A stretch of 64,000 bases of DNA from CAWFXC01 sp963819735 (GCA_963819735.1 CAWFXC010000001.1:124001-188000), one strand, 5' to 3'. Positions 25,426 through 34,078 are shown, numbered from the stretch's first letter. Notes: a model not told the origin generated them from the letters alone. A program made the numbers and translations.

Positions 25426-26808
25426 TTGGCGATCACGGTGGCGCGCATCGGGCTCGGCCTGCTCGTCATCGCGGCGTCGACCGCGTTGCTGGTGGCGGCG
25501 GGCGCCGATCTCGCGTTCGCATCGGTGGCGCTGTTGTTCCTCGTGGTGGGCGCGTCGATCTTCGGGTACGGGCCCGGGCTCGTCACCGCGGTCGCGAGCG
25601 CGGCCTTGCTCACGTACTACTTCACGCCCCCGCTCCACTCGTTCGCCATCGATCCCCCCGACGACATCCTGGCGATGGCCGCGTTCGTCGCCGTGTCGCT
25701 CGGCGTCAGCGCCACCGTCGCCCGGCTGAATCAGCTCCGTCGGCGATCCGAGCTCGGCGCGCGCGAGGCGCGCGTCCGCCTCGATCTCACCGACGCGCTG
25801 GGAGCCGGGCTCCCACCGTCGACTGTGGTCGACACGCTCGCCCGCGACCTGGTCGACCTCTTCGATCTCGCGTCGAGCAGAGTGACGGCCGGCGACGATG
25901 TCGCCGACGCGCGCGGCGTGCGGCCCGCGGTCGGCAGCTTCACGGTGTCGGGCACGCTCGTCACCTTCGAGCTCCAACTCGGCCGGGCGCTCGAGCCGGG
26001 CGAGTCGGCCACCATCGAGGCGCTGGCCTCGGGGTTGGCCATCGCGCTCGACCGCGCCCGACTCGACACCGCCGCCCGCGACCAGCAGCTGCGCGCCGAT
26101 CTCGCCCGCTCGCGGGCCGGCTTCCTCACTGCGGTCACCCACGATCTGCGAACGCCGCTCGCCACCATCAAGACGGCCACCGGCGCGCTCCTCGCTCCCG
26201 ACTCGCCGCTCGATGCCGAAGAGCGCCACGAGCTCCTCGAAGCCACGTACTCGGAGGCCGCCCGGCTCGAAGGACTGGTCACCAAGGTGCTCGAGCTCAC
26301 GCGGATCCGCACCGGCGCGATCCTGCCCGAGCCGTTCGAGATCGAGGCGCCCGACCTCGTGCGCGCCGCGGTCGATCGCCTCGGGCCCGCGGGCCGCCAG
26401 CGAGGGATCGCGTTGGAGCTCGATCCCGATCTCCCCGCGCTGGAGGTCGATTCGCTGCTGATGGAGTACGCACTGGTGAACCTGCTCGAGAACGCGCTGC
26501 TCCACGACCCGTCGGGCTGCGAGATCCTGGTGCGCGGATCGGCGGTCGGCGGGCGCGTGGAGCTGGCCGTCGTCGACCACGGGCCGGGGATACCAGTGGC
26601 CGATCGCGAGCGCGTCTTCGAGGAGTTCGTGCGCCTACGCGCTGCGACCGACGGCCCCGGCACCGGGCTCGGCCTCGCCATCGTGCGTTCGCTCGTGAAC
26701 GCGAACCGGGGCATCGTCCGCTACGAGGACACTCCGGGAGGTGGCGCTACGTTCGTGGTCAACTTGCCGGTCGCCGGAGACATCTGCTCGGAGGTCACCA
26801 CGCCATGA
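25426..26808 (+). CDS. Sensor histidine kinase, KdpD C-terminal-like (DUF4118)
   Basis: A 460-residue membrane histidine kinase. Residues 1-105 hold about four hydrophobic segments resembling the DUF4118 membrane domain of KdpD, then a GAF-like region, the phospho-acceptor His239 in THDLRTPLATIK, the N-box NLLENALLH and the ATP-lid motifs DHGPGIP and GTGLGLAIV. The KdpD cytosolic N-terminal domains are missing and no kdpFABC genes are near, so a potassium role is unproven. TTG 25426 or GTG 25438 may be the start, since an in-frame stop lies at 25339. ATGA overlap couples it to the regulator gene. Confidence 0.88.
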   Translation: MAITVARIGLGLLVIAASTALLVAAGADLAFASVALLFLVVGASIFGYGPGLVTAVASAALLTYYFTPPLHSFAIDPPDDILAMAAFVAVSLGVSATVARLNQLRRRSELGAREARVRLDLTDALGAGLPPSTVVDTLARDLVDLFDLASSRVTAGDDVADARGVRPAVGSFTVSGTLVTFELQLGRALEPGESATIEALASGLAIALDRARLDTAARDQQLRADLARSRAGFLTAVTHDLRTPLATIKTATGALLAPDSPLDAEERHELLEATYSEAARLEGLVTKVLELTRIRTGAILPEPFEIEAPDLVRAAVDRLGPAGRQRGIALELDPDLPALEVDSLLMEYALVNLLENALLHDPSGCEILVRGSAVGGRVELAVVDHGPGIPVADRERVFEEFVRLRAATDGPGTGLGLAIVRSLVNANRGIVRYEDTPGGGATFVVNLPVAGDICSEVTTP

Positions 26809-27510
26809 GCGCCGTGCTGCTGGTCGAGGACGACCGCCTGTTACGACGCGCCCTGCCGCGCCAGCTTCCGGACGTGGCGGTTCGACGTGTCGGAGGCCGA
26901 GAGCGGCGAGGAAGCGCTCACGATGATCGCGAGCGATCCGCCCGACCTCGTGGTGCTCGACCTCACCCTGCCCGGCATCGACGGGCTCGAGACGCTACGC
27001 CATCTCCGCAGCTTCACCGGTGTACCGGTGGTCGTGCTCACCGTGCGCGAATCGCTGCGCGACAAGGTGGCGGCGCTCGAATCGGGCGCCGACGACTACG
27101 TGCTCAAGCCGTTCGAGCCCGAGGAGTTGCTGGCGCGCGTCCGCGCGCACCTTCGCCGCTCCACCGCCGCCGGCGATCAACCCGTCGTCGTGCGATCGGG
27201 CCCGCTCGAGATCGACCTCGCGCGCCGCCTCGTCACGTACGACGGCGAACCGGTGCAACTCACGCGCACCGAGCTCCGCCTGCTCGAGGTGCTCCTCGCG
27301 CACCGCGGAAAGCTGGTAACCCGGGAACAGCTCCTCGATGCGGTCTGGGGATCACGCCACCACAGCGACCGCGGCCGGCTGCGCGTGTTCGTGCTCCATC
27401 TCCGCCGCAAGCTCCACGACGATGCCGCCCATCCGCGGTTGATCTTCACCGAGCCCGGTCTCGGCTACCGCTGGATCGCGGAACAGGAAGAAGCCGACGG
27501 CAACCCGTGA
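26805..27510 (+). CDS. OmpR-family response regulator (KdpE-like), frameshifted
   Basis: About 234 residues. The first frame encodes the start of the receiver domain (MSAVLLVEDDRLLRRAL); one extra C near 26868 shifts it, and the second frame gives VSEAESGEEAL, the phospho-acceptor region LVVLDLTLPGIDGLE, the Lys of VLKPF, and an OmpR winged-helix DNA-binding domain (LTRTELRLLEVLLAHRGKLVTREQLLDAVWG) ending RWIAEQEEADGNP. It pairs with the upstream kinase by ATGA overlap. Target genes unknown; the orphan PII gene follows 200 bases later. Confidence 0.87.
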
Positions 27511-27712
27511 CCGTTGACCGGCGCCCGGGCGCGGGGCCGTCAGAACCCGATCAGGTACGCCAATTCTTCCGTTGAGCCTCTTCAGTTTTACGACAGATTG
27601 CTGTTGGTGTTCCGTAATGCCCGGTTGACGGCGGCGAGACGCGAAGTTCTCCACGCGTGCCTAGGTTCGCGTTCGGCGCGCGTACTCACCGCGCTCGCCG
27701 GGGAGGGCTGGC

Positions 27713-28051
27713 GTGAAGCTCGTCGTCGCGGTCATCAAGCCGTTCAAGGTCGCAGAGGTCACCGACGCGCTGCACGCGGTCGGTGTCTCGGGCGTCACCC
27801 TCACCGAGGTCCGCGGCCACGGACGCCAACTGGGCCACAGCGAGAGCTACCGCGACGCCGAGCACCAGATCGACTACCTGCCCAAGACGCGGCTCGAGAT
27901 CGTGGTCGACGACGGTGAGGTCGACAAGGCGGTCGAGACAATCGTTGAGCACGCGCGTACCGGCAGCATCGGGGACGGCAAGTACTGGGTGATACCGGTC
28001 GAAGCAGTCGGTCGCATTCGCACGGGGGAAGTCGGCTTCGACGCGCTCTGA
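27713..28051 (+). CDS. glnB: PII nitrogen-regulatory protein lacking Tyr51
   Basis: A 112-residue PII signal protein, full family length. MKLVVAVIKPFK, VTLTEVRGHGRQLGH and the C-terminal TGSIGDGKYWVIPVE are typical; Gln39 and Lys58 of the ATP/2-oxoglutarate site and Tyr46 are kept, but position 51, the tyrosine that is uridylylated or adenylylated in other PII proteins, is His (YRDAEHQIDYLP). No amtB, glnD or glnA lies nearby. It may sense ATP/ADP and 2-oxoglutarate without covalent control. The GTG start follows GGGGAGGGCTGGC. The stop codon lies inside a small tandem repeat. Confidence 0.92.
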   Translation: MKLVVAVIKPFKVAEVTDALHAVGVSGVTLTEVRGHGRQLGHSESYRDAEHQIDYLPKTRLEIVVDDGEVDKAVETIVEHARTGSIGDGKYWVIPVEAVGRIRTGEVGFDAL

Positions 28052-28075
28052 CGCACTCTGACCGCGTTCTGACCG
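28041..28075. repeat. Short direct repeats spanning the PII stop
   Basis: ACGCGCTCTG, ACGCACTCTG and ACCGCGTTCTG follow one another, then ACCGCG: three near-copies of a 10-11 base unit. Each CTCTGAC/TTCTGAC junction carries a TGA, the first being the PII stop. Confidence 0.75.
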
Positions 28076-28111
28076 CGAGGGACCGCGCCCGAGCACACCC
28101 CGTGCTGCAGA

Positions 28112-28729
28112 ATGCCGGCGGTGCAGACGAACCGGGCCGAAGCGTTCAGCGACGGCGTGCTGGCGATCGCGATCACCCTGCTGATCCTCGAGATCAGCGT
28201 GCCCGACACCCAGGGGAGCCATCTGCTGCGGGCGCTCGGACACCAGTGGCCGTCGTACGCCGCCTACGTCGTGAGCTTCCTCACCATCGGCATCATGTGG
28301 GTGAACCATCACGCACTGTTCCAGCGCATCAAGGTGGTCGACCGCGGGCTGCTCTACGTGAACCTCCTCCTGCTCCTGGCGATCGCGTTCGTCCCATTCC
28401 CGACCGCGCTGCTCGCGCAGTACGTCCGGAGCCCCAGTGGTGGTCGCGTCGCCGCGGTGATCTACTGCGCCAGCCTGTTGCTCGTCGGCCTGGGCTTCGT
28501 GGCGCTGTGGACCTATCTCCGGAACCATCCCGAACTGCGGACCGCCGACTTCAGCGACGCGCAGGTCGCCGCCGCGCTGCGGCGCACGTGGCGGGGACCG
28601 GTGGCCTACGTCGTCGCGCTGTTGCTCTCGCTGGTGAGCGCGTACGCCACGCTCGCGATCTGCGGCGCGGTCGCGATCTACTTCGTGGTGCCGTACCGAA
28701 CCGACGACGTCACCGACGCCGTCACTTGA
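28112..28729 (+). CDS. TMEM175-family (DUF1211) membrane protein
   Basis: A 205-residue membrane protein. The motif EAFSDGVLAIAITLLILEI in the first helix is the signature of prokaryotic TMEM175/DUF1211 proteins, which form tetrameric potassium channels; five further helices follow. The start may be ATG 28112 or GTG 28121. It overlaps the convergent gene at its 3' end by eight bases. Channel function is from the family, not shown here. Confidence 0.85.
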   Translation: MPAVQTNRAEAFSDGVLAIAITLLILEISVPDTQGSHLLRALGHQWPSYAAYVVSFLTIGIMWVNHHALFQRIKVVDRGLLYVNLLLLLAIAFVPFPTALLAQYVRSPSGGRVAAVIYCASLLLVGLGFVALWTYLRNHPELRTADFSDAQVAAALRRTWRGPVAYVVALLLSLVSAYATLAICGAVAIYFVVPYRTDDVTDAVT

Positions 28730-29492
28730 GGATGTTGACCGCCCGCGCGATCACCAGCACCGCGATCACCAACGACACGAGCGACTGCACCAGCATCGTC
28801 ATCTTGGTCCAGCGCGACATGGGCATCACGTCGGTGGGACTGAACGCGGTGGCGTTGGTGAACGACAGGTACAGGTAGTCGACGAACTCCGGCTCCCAGT
28901 CCTTCGGCACGAAGTCGACCGTGGTCATCTGCGGGAACAGGAAGTCGGGATACGGATCGATGCCGGCGGCCCGCGTCGCCGGGCCGCCGCGATCGAACTC
29001 CCAGTACCAGAGCGCGAACACGATCACGTTGGTGAGCCAGATCGCGCCACCGGTGAGCAGCAACTGGCCAGGGTCGCGAATGCCCTCGCCGTTGAGCAGG
29101 TCGATCACCAATCGAGCGGCCGACGCGATGTTTGCCGCGCTCATCAGCCCGATGAGCAACAACGTGATGGCGCGGAGCGCCCGCGACCGTCGGTCCATAC
29201 GCCGCGGATTCAGCACCACGATCCCGATGAGGAGCACGGTGGAGATTCCCGCGAGCAGCCACTTCGGGCGGTTCGCCACCCGCGCGTCGAGGGTGAGCTC
29301 CAGCAGGATCGCGACCAGGATCGCAATCGTCACCGGCAGGCGCGACTCCCCGTCGGTCGGGCGCAGCCACGCGGGCCGGACGACGCCGCCGACCTCCGTC
29401 TCGAGCCTCTGCACCACGACCCGACTGGGGTCGAGGAGACGGTCGATGAAGCGGACCCGTTTCGGCTTCGGTTCGCGCGCCTCGCCAACCAT
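28722..29492 (-). CDS. Multi-pass membrane protein, DUF1345-like
   Basis: A 256-residue protein with about six hydrophobic segments after a 60-residue polar N-terminus. The C-terminal stretch DYLYLSFTNATAFSPTDVMP, then SRWTKMTML, resembles DUF1345 proteins and loosely a potassium-channel pore loop, but no canonical selectivity filter is present. ATG 29492 is preferred over GTG 29501. Convergent with the TMEM175-like gene; both might affect ion balance, though this is only suggestive. Function unknown. Confidence 0.7.
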   Translation of the reverse strand: MVGEAREPKPKRVRFIDRLLDPSRVVVQRLETEVGGVVRPAWLRPTDGESRLPVTIAILVAILLELTLDARVANRPKWLLAGISTVLLIGIVVLNPRRMDRRSRALRAITLLLIGLMSAANIASAARLVIDLLNGEGIRDPGQLLLTGGAIWLTNVIVFALWYWEFDRGGPATRAAGIDPYPDFLFPQMTTVDFVPKDWEPEFVDYLYLSFTNATAFSPTDVMPMSRWTKMTMLVQSLVSLVIAVLVIARAVNILK

Positions 29493-29522
29493 CGCGCGCA
29501 CCCTAACGGGCGCGGGCGAGGA

Positions 29523-30752
29523 TCAGGCGATCTTGCGGCTCTTGCCGGTGCCTTTCAGCAGCGCGCTGTTCGGGTTCTCCGGCAGCTCCTGGAGCGGCTC
29601 CGCGATCTCGCCGACCGTCGGCCCGTACTTGTCGGCGAGCGGTGCGAGCTTGGCGAGATCGAAGTCGTAGAGCTTGGCCGCGTTCTCGCTGAGGATCCGG
29701 CGCATCTCGGCCGGGTCGACGTCGTGGAAGACCTGCCGCAGGTGCTCGCGCGTGAACGGCCCGGTGCCTTCGTCGTGGGGGTAGTCGCTCCCCCACAGGA
29801 ACCGGTCGTCGGCCATCATCTCCCGGGCGGCGGCGTCGGCGGGGCCGGGCTGGCTCGCGGCGACGAAGCAGTTCTGGTTGAAGTACTCGGTGGCCGACCG
29901 CGGGAGTGCGTTCTCCGCGGTGTACTTGAGCTCGCCGATCTCACCCTTGCTGATGTTCTCGATGATCGCGTCGAGCTGGTTGAGCAAGGGCGGGATCCAG
30001 GCCGCGCCCATCTCGGTCATCACGAACTTGAGCCGCGGGAAGCGCTCGAACACGCCCGACAACATCATGTGCACGAACGGCCGCTGCGAGTAGAAGCTCA
30101 CCTCGCTGATCATGATCATCGGGACCGACGCGAAGCGGCCGTAGTCGGGAGAGCCGGTACCGCCGTGCGCGTTCACCGGGATGTCGAGGTCTTGGAGCGC
30201 CGCCCACAGCCGGTCGTAGTCGGGGTGGTAGAGCGGCTTCACCCACTTCACGTCGGGCGCGATGTTCGGGAGCAGCACACCGCCGCGCAGACCGTTCTCC
30301 TTGATCCACGTGGCGTCGGCAATCGCGTCGTCGATGTCGTTGAGGAAGATCTGTCCGATGCCGGCGCGGCGCTCCGGGAAGCGCGACGCGAACTCGAGCA
30401 TCCAACGGTTGTGCGCCTGGATGCCGGCGTGGCGCAGCTCGTACTCCTCCGGCTTCGGCGGCGGCGCGAACAGCACGAAGCTCGGGAAGAACGGCGGCAC
30501 GGTGTTCGGGAAGATGACCTCGCCCACGACACCGTCGGCCTCCTGGTCGGCGTTGCGGCGGTCGTCGTCCCAGTTGCGTACCCGCAGGCTCGTGTCGCGC
30601 AGGTCGCGCCACGGGTTCTTGTACTTCTCGCGCCACGCGTCGAACTCCGGGACGTACTTGGGATCGAGGAACTCGCGGTAGGTCTTGTGATCGGCACCGG
30701 CGTGCGTGTCGGCGGAGATGATCGTGTAGTGGTCGCTGGTTGCCGTAGCCAT
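29523..30752 (-). CDS. Amidohydrolase-2 family protein (ACMSD-like TIM barrel)
   Basis: A 409-residue metal-dependent hydrolase or decarboxylase of the amidohydrolase-2 family. The metal-site motif near the N-terminus reads ISADTHAGAD rather than DxHxH, NAHGGTGSP supplies a barrel His, and the C-terminal WGSDYPHDEG carries the catalytic Asp. AGGGAGAACTCC precedes ATG 30752. It is divergent from an SDR gene with a palindrome between. Such proteins are frequent in actinobacterial catabolic clusters with CoA enzymes; reaction unknown. Confidence 0.88.
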   Translation of the reverse strand: MATATSDHYTIISADTHAGADHKTYREFLDPKYVPEFDAWREKYKNPWRDLRDTSLRVRNWDDDRRNADQEADGVVGEVIFPNTVPPFFPSFVLFAPPPKPEEYELRHAGIQAHNRWMLEFASRFPERRAGIGQIFLNDIDDAIADATWIKENGLRGGVLLPNIAPDVKWVKPLYHPDYDRLWAALQDLDIPVNAHGGTGSPDYGRFASVPMIMISEVSFYSQRPFVHMMLSGVFERFPRLKFVMTEMGAAWIPPLLNQLDAIIENISKGEIGELKYTAENALPRSATEYFNQNCFVAASQPGPADAAAREMMADDRFLWGSDYPHDEGTGPFTREHLRQVFHDVDPAEMRRILSENAAKLYDFDLAKLAPLADKYGPTVGEIAEPLQELPENPNSALLKGTGKSRKIA

Positions 30753-30826
30753 GGAGTTCTCCCTCTTCGCTCGGTCGCGTCTTCGGTTGCATCGTGTCAC
30801 CGGGCCGGACGCGCCGGCCGAATCTC

Positions 30827-30841
30827 TAGAATCAGCTTCTA
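30827..30841. promoter_or_regulatory. Palindrome in divergent promoter
   Basis: TAGAA-TCAGC-TTCTA, five-base perfect arms around a five-base centre, in the only A/T-rich stretch between the amidohydrolase and SDR genes. It probably serves as an operator for one or both. It resembles but does not match the mycobacterial KstR box (AAC-N2-GTT core). Confidence 0.45.
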
Positions 30842-30891
30842 CTTTAGCGCACGCCACCGGTGGCGGCCAGCGGCCGGGTTATCGTCCCCCG

Positions 30892-31737
30892 ATGGACCGA
30901 GGGGTGACCGTCATCACGGGGGCAGCGAGCGGTATGGGCCTGGCGTGCGCCCGGCGCCTGGCCCGGCCGGATCAGACACTTCTGCTCGTCGACATCGACG
31001 CGGCCAAGCTCGCCGCGGTGCGCGCCGACGTCGCCGAGTATGCGAGCGGTCCCGACGACGTGCAGACCGCCACTGTCGACGTCACCGACGTCGCCTCCCT
31101 GGCCGGCCTCGCCGATCGGGTCCGCGAGCTCGGCGAATTCCGTGCGCTCGCGCACGCGGCGGGCATCTCCCCCACCATGGCCGCGTGGGACGCGGTCATC
31201 CGGGTCGACCTCGTGGGCACCGCGCTGATCCTCGAAGCTTTGCGCCCGCTCGCGGTGTCGGGCACGGCCGTCGTGTGCTGGGCGTCGAACGGCGCGTACA
31301 TGGGCATCTCGGGTGCCGGCGATCCGATCCTCGACGCCATCCTCGACGAGCCGTTGGCCCCCGACCTCATCGACCGGCTGGCCGCGGCCAACGGGGAACG
31401 GTTCTCGAGCCCCGACGGCAGTGGCGACGCCTACACGTGGGCCAAGCGTGGGGTCATCCGGCTGGTGCGGCGAGAGGCGGCGGCGTGGGGCGCGCGCGGG
31501 GCGCGCATCGTGTCGATCTCACCCGGCATCATCAACACGCCGATGTCGCGCCAGGAGTTCGCGGTGCAACCGCTCATGAAAGTGATGATCGACAACACGC
31601 CCATCCCCCGGTTCGGGGCGCCGAACGAGATCGCCGAGCTCGTCGCGTTCCTGGTGTCGCCGAACGCCGGCTACATCACCGGCTGCGACATCCTCATCGA
31701 CGGCGGCGTCAGTGCCGCGCTGGGCCAACTGGTCTAG
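30892..31737 (+). CDS. SDR-family NAD(P)-dependent oxidoreductase
   Basis: A 281-residue short-chain dehydrogenase. The cofactor motif TGAASGMG is near the N-terminus, Asp of LLVDID suggests NAD preference, the active-site pair is in YTWAKRG, and the end GYITGCDILIDGGVSAA is typical. An insert of about 30 residues between the catalytic Ser region and Tyr (DPILDAILDEPLAPDLIDRL) makes it longer than average, as in 3-alpha-hydroxysteroid-dehydrogenase-like SDRs. Overlaps the convergent LtrA gene by 29 bases. Confidence 0.9.
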   Translation: MDRGVTVITGAASGMGLACARRLARPDQTLLLVDIDAAKLAAVRADVAEYASGPDDVQTATVDVTDVASLAGLADRVRELGEFRALAHAAGISPTMAAWDAVIRVDLVGTALILEALRPLAVSGTAVVCWASNGAYMGISGAGDPILDAILDEPLAPDLIDRLAAANGERFSSPDGSGDAYTWAKRGVIRLVRREAAAWGARGARIVSISPGIINTPMSRQEFAVQPLMKVMIDNTPIPRFGAPNEIAELVAFLVSPNAGYITGCDILIDGGVSAALGQLV

Positions 31738-32893
31738 CTACCGCGCCCACCACGCGGGTGCGCAGCAGGATGCGCGAGGCCACCGAGGCGTAGACCAACG
31801 CGATGAGCGTCAGCAGTATGGCGGCGCCCTCGGCGCTGATCCACTGGACGCGCCAGATGACGATCGCCAGCGCGGTCGTCGCGAGGGCAACCCCCAGCCG
31901 CCAGGCGACGAGCGCGCGCTGCGGAACCCGCCGGCTGCACGGCCCGATCATCGCCAGCGCGACCAGGATCCCGACGAGTGGCATCGTCACCAACAGCGAC
32001 TTGTCGCCCCCGAGGATCGCGCCCAACTCGTAGCTCAGGAGTTTGGCGTACCCGACGGCGACCCCGGCCAGCGAGAGCTGCAACAGGAGGTGGCCCGCGA
32101 GCCAGACCGCGGTCGATCCCGCGCCATCGCGGACGCCGGCGTGCGGCACGTCGTCGAAGTACGACCACCAGATCGCGAACACGAATACGAACATCGTGAC
32201 CAGCACCGTGATGTCGATGCCGTCGAGGCTGCCGTCGGCCGCGAGCAACGCCACCTTCACGAATGATTCGCCGCACACGATGATCGTCATGAGCCCGAAG
32301 CGCTCGAGGAAGTGGTGCTCGTCGAAGGGGGGCACCAAGCCGAGCCGCCCGGCGCGGAAGCCCAGCGTCGGCCACGCGAGCAGGAAGACGCCGACCACCC
32401 ACAGCCCGATCCGGACCGGCTCGGGAGCCAGTGCCCCCACCACGATCGGTACCGCGGCGGCCGAGTACTGATTGCGTCGGATCCGGGCGAGCCGCACTTC
32501 TTCGTGGGAACCGTGCACGCTCCGGGCGTACATGATCGCCACGTCGACCGCGAGCAACGCGTACGTCACCGAGAGCAGTCCCGGGTGGGCGTCGAACCCG
32601 TCGCCGACCGCGAGCGCGTTCACGGTGAGCAGCAGCATCTGTGCCAGCACCAGGACACGTTGGATCGCGCCGTCGTCCCGATAGCGGTTGGCGTGGAGCG
32701 TGGTCGCGAGCCACACCAGCCAGAGGGCGGTGAACGCGGCGGCGACGGAGCCGATCGAGGGCAGCCCGGAGTCGAAGCCGACCGCGTCGCTGAACGTGAT
32801 CACTGCGGCGACGAACACGAGGTCGTAGAAGAGCTCGATCCATCCGACCGGCTGCTGTGGCGCGCTCAACTGGACGCCCTCGTCACCCGCCAT
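31709..32893 (-). CDS. Low temperature requirement protein A (LtrA) family membrane protein
   Basis: A 394-residue protein with about ten hydrophobic helices. The N-terminal WIELFYDLVFVAAV motif and the central HHFLERFGLMTIIVCGESF motif define the LtrA family, named from a Listeria cold-growth mutant and without a settled biochemical role. Start is ATG 32893. A 14-base repeat array lies directly upstream. Confidence 0.88.
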   Translation of the reverse strand: MAGDEGVQLSAPQQPVGWIELFYDLVFVAAVITFSDAVGFDSGLPSIGSVAAAFTALWLVWLATTLHANRYRDDGAIQRVLVLAQMLLLTVNALAVGDGFDAHPGLLSVTYALLAVDVAIMYARSVHGSHEEVRLARIRRNQYSAAAVPIVVGALAPEPVRIGLWVVGVFLLAWPTLGFRAGRLGLVPPFDEHHFLERFGLMTIIVCGESFVKVALLAADGSLDGIDITVLVTMFVFVFAIWWSYFDDVPHAGVRDGAGSTAVWLAGHLLLQLSLAGVAVGYAKLLSYELGAILGGDKSLLVTMPLVGILVALAMIGPCSRRVPQRALVAWRLGVALATTALAIVIWRVQWISAEGAAILLTLIALVYASVASRILLRTRVVGAVARPVGPARH

Positions 32894-32949
32894 GCCTGAT
32901 CATCTCGCACTCGGGAGCCACTGGACGGAATTTCGCGTGCGCCCTCTCG

Positions 32950-33026
32950 TTCAACCCGGCTGGTCAGCGCGGCTGGTTCAACCCGGCTGGTTCAACCCGG
33001 CTGGTTCAACCCGGCTGGTTCAACCC
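32950..33026. repeat. 14-bp tandem repeat array (about 5.4 copies)
   Basis: The unit TTCAACCCGGCTGG appears exactly at 32950-32963, 32977-32990, 32991-33004 and 33005-33018, with one degenerate 13-base unit at 32964-32976 and a partial copy to 33026. On the minus strand each exact unit contains TGA, and the SnoaL gene terminates in the first of them. GGTT-C-AACC within each junction is palindromic, so the array could fold in RNA. Confidence 0.93.
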
Positions 33027-33436
33027 ATCGTGATGACGCGGTGCGAGAGTTGCCAACCGGCCGGGCCGCGGACGAACACGTCGTCGTACTGGCCGACGGT
33101 GAGGATCTTCGGCGCGGTCGCGGTCTCCCCGACGAACAGGAAGTAGGAACGAGCGGTGGCGCGGTCGTCGGATTCGACCGTGACCGCCGATGTGGTCAGC
33201 ATGTGACGCGTGTTGCTGCCCGGGCCCTGGAGGCCCGACCCCCTTCGCTCGCGCACGCCGACGAGGATCTCCTCGTGACCCTTCCGCACACTGCCGGGAA
33301 CGCCGATGATCGGATTGTCGGGCATCTCCCACGCCGCGTCGTCGGTGAAGTTGGCGATGTACTCCTCGATGGTTCCGGTGTCGGCGGTCTGCGCGATGCG
33401 GGCGATGACGTTCCTGATCTCGGCGTCGGTTCCCAT
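33020..33436 (-). CDS. SnoaL-like / NTF2-fold protein
   Basis: A 138-residue NTF2-fold protein of the SnoaL_4 type (EIRNVIARIAQTADTGTIEEYIANFTDDAAWEMP start, and GWQLSHRVI end). Members include ring-hydroxylating dioxygenase-like small subunits, steroid isomerases and polyketide cyclases; none can be chosen here. AGGAGAGG precedes its ATG. Its final codons and stop run into the 14-base tandem repeat. A second SnoaL gene lies 43 bases upstream, so both may form one transcript. Confidence 0.85.
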   Translation of the reverse strand: MGTDAEIRNVIARIAQTADTGTIEEYIANFTDDAAWEMPDNPIIGVPGSVRKGHEEILVGVRERRGSGLQGPGSNTRHMLTTSAVTVESDDRATARSYFLFVGETATAPKILTVGQYDDVFVRGPAGWQLSHRVITMG

Positions 33437-33479
33437 GGGGCGATCCTCTCCTGAATACGGGTGTGGGGAGGCTACCGAC

Positions 33480-34046
33480 TCAGCGCGCGCCGCTCAGCGC
33501 GTCGGGGCGGTAGAGCACGATGTCGGCGGGATCGATCTTGCGGTCGGCGATGCCGTCGAATCCGTTGCCACCGTTGTACGCGTCCTCACCGATGAAGAGG
33601 CCGTCTTCGTCGATGGGCCACACGATCGCCATGCGCGACTCGTAGAGGTAGTCGGCGTTCTCGTCGTCGACCGGGATTCCCATCGCCGCCAGCAGCCGGC
33701 CGGGGTAGGCCATGCGCATGGTGCCTTCGGTGAGGATGCAGTCGCGGTCGACCACGAGGCGGTCGATGTCGTGGTGCAACTTGCCCGCGCCCGAGGCGGC
33801 GAAGTCTTCGTAGAACTTCTGCACCGCGGCCTTGCCGACGTGGTTGGGTTCGGTCTGGTTCTCGGTGTACACGTGGTACTTCGCCTGCTCCGAGACCGTC
33901 GCCATCAAGAGGTCGAGGTCGAGCGTGGCTTCCGCCTTCATGTGCTGGAGCAGCAGCTCGAGGTTGCGCCGCAGCACCGGGTCGGTCTCGACCGCGAGGC
34001 GTTCCTCCGCCTTCTTCCAGGTGAGGTTCTGGTCGATGACTGTCAT
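33480..34046 (-). CDS. SnoaL-like / NTF2-fold protein
   Basis: A 188-residue NTF2-like protein (EERLAVETDPVLRRNLELLLQHMKAE, then VQKFYEDFAASGAGKLHHDIDRLVVD). Family function is uncertain; such proteins bind small hydrophobic ligands. GGGGGAGACCACC precedes the ATG. It is divergent from a TetR gene and a palindrome fills the 55-base gap, so it is the TetR protein's most likely target. Confidence 0.82.
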   Translation of the reverse strand: MTVIDQNLTWKKAEERLAVETDPVLRRNLELLLQHMKAEATLDLDLLMATVSEQAKYHVYTENQTEPNHVGKAAVQKFYEDFAASGAGKLHHDIDRLVVDRDCILTEGTMRMAYPGRLLAAMGIPVDDENADYLYESRMAIVWPIDEDGLFIGEDAYNGGNGFDGIADRKIDPADIVLYRPDALSGAR

Positions 34047-34078
34047 GGTGGTCTCCCCCGTCGCGGTGTCGAGCATCT

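Noticed and set aside
25426..27510. Functional kdp potassium-response operon
   Set aside because: No kdpFABC genes are in the window and the kinase lacks KdpD's N-terminal domains.
27511..27712. GlnR box upstream of the PII gene
   Set aside because: Some TTAC/GTAA half-motifs occur but not the spaced a-site/b-site pattern.
30827..30841. KstR binding box
   Set aside because: The arms TAGAA/TTCTA lack the AAC-N2-GTT core of the mycobacterial KstR consensus.
32950..33026. GGTTCAACC motif resembling a tRNA T-loop, repeated
   Set aside because: No cloverleaf, acceptor stem or anticodon can be built around it; it is part of a 14-base tandem repeat.
32950..33026. Possible CRISPR array
   Set aside because: Units are contiguous without spacers and no cas genes are near.
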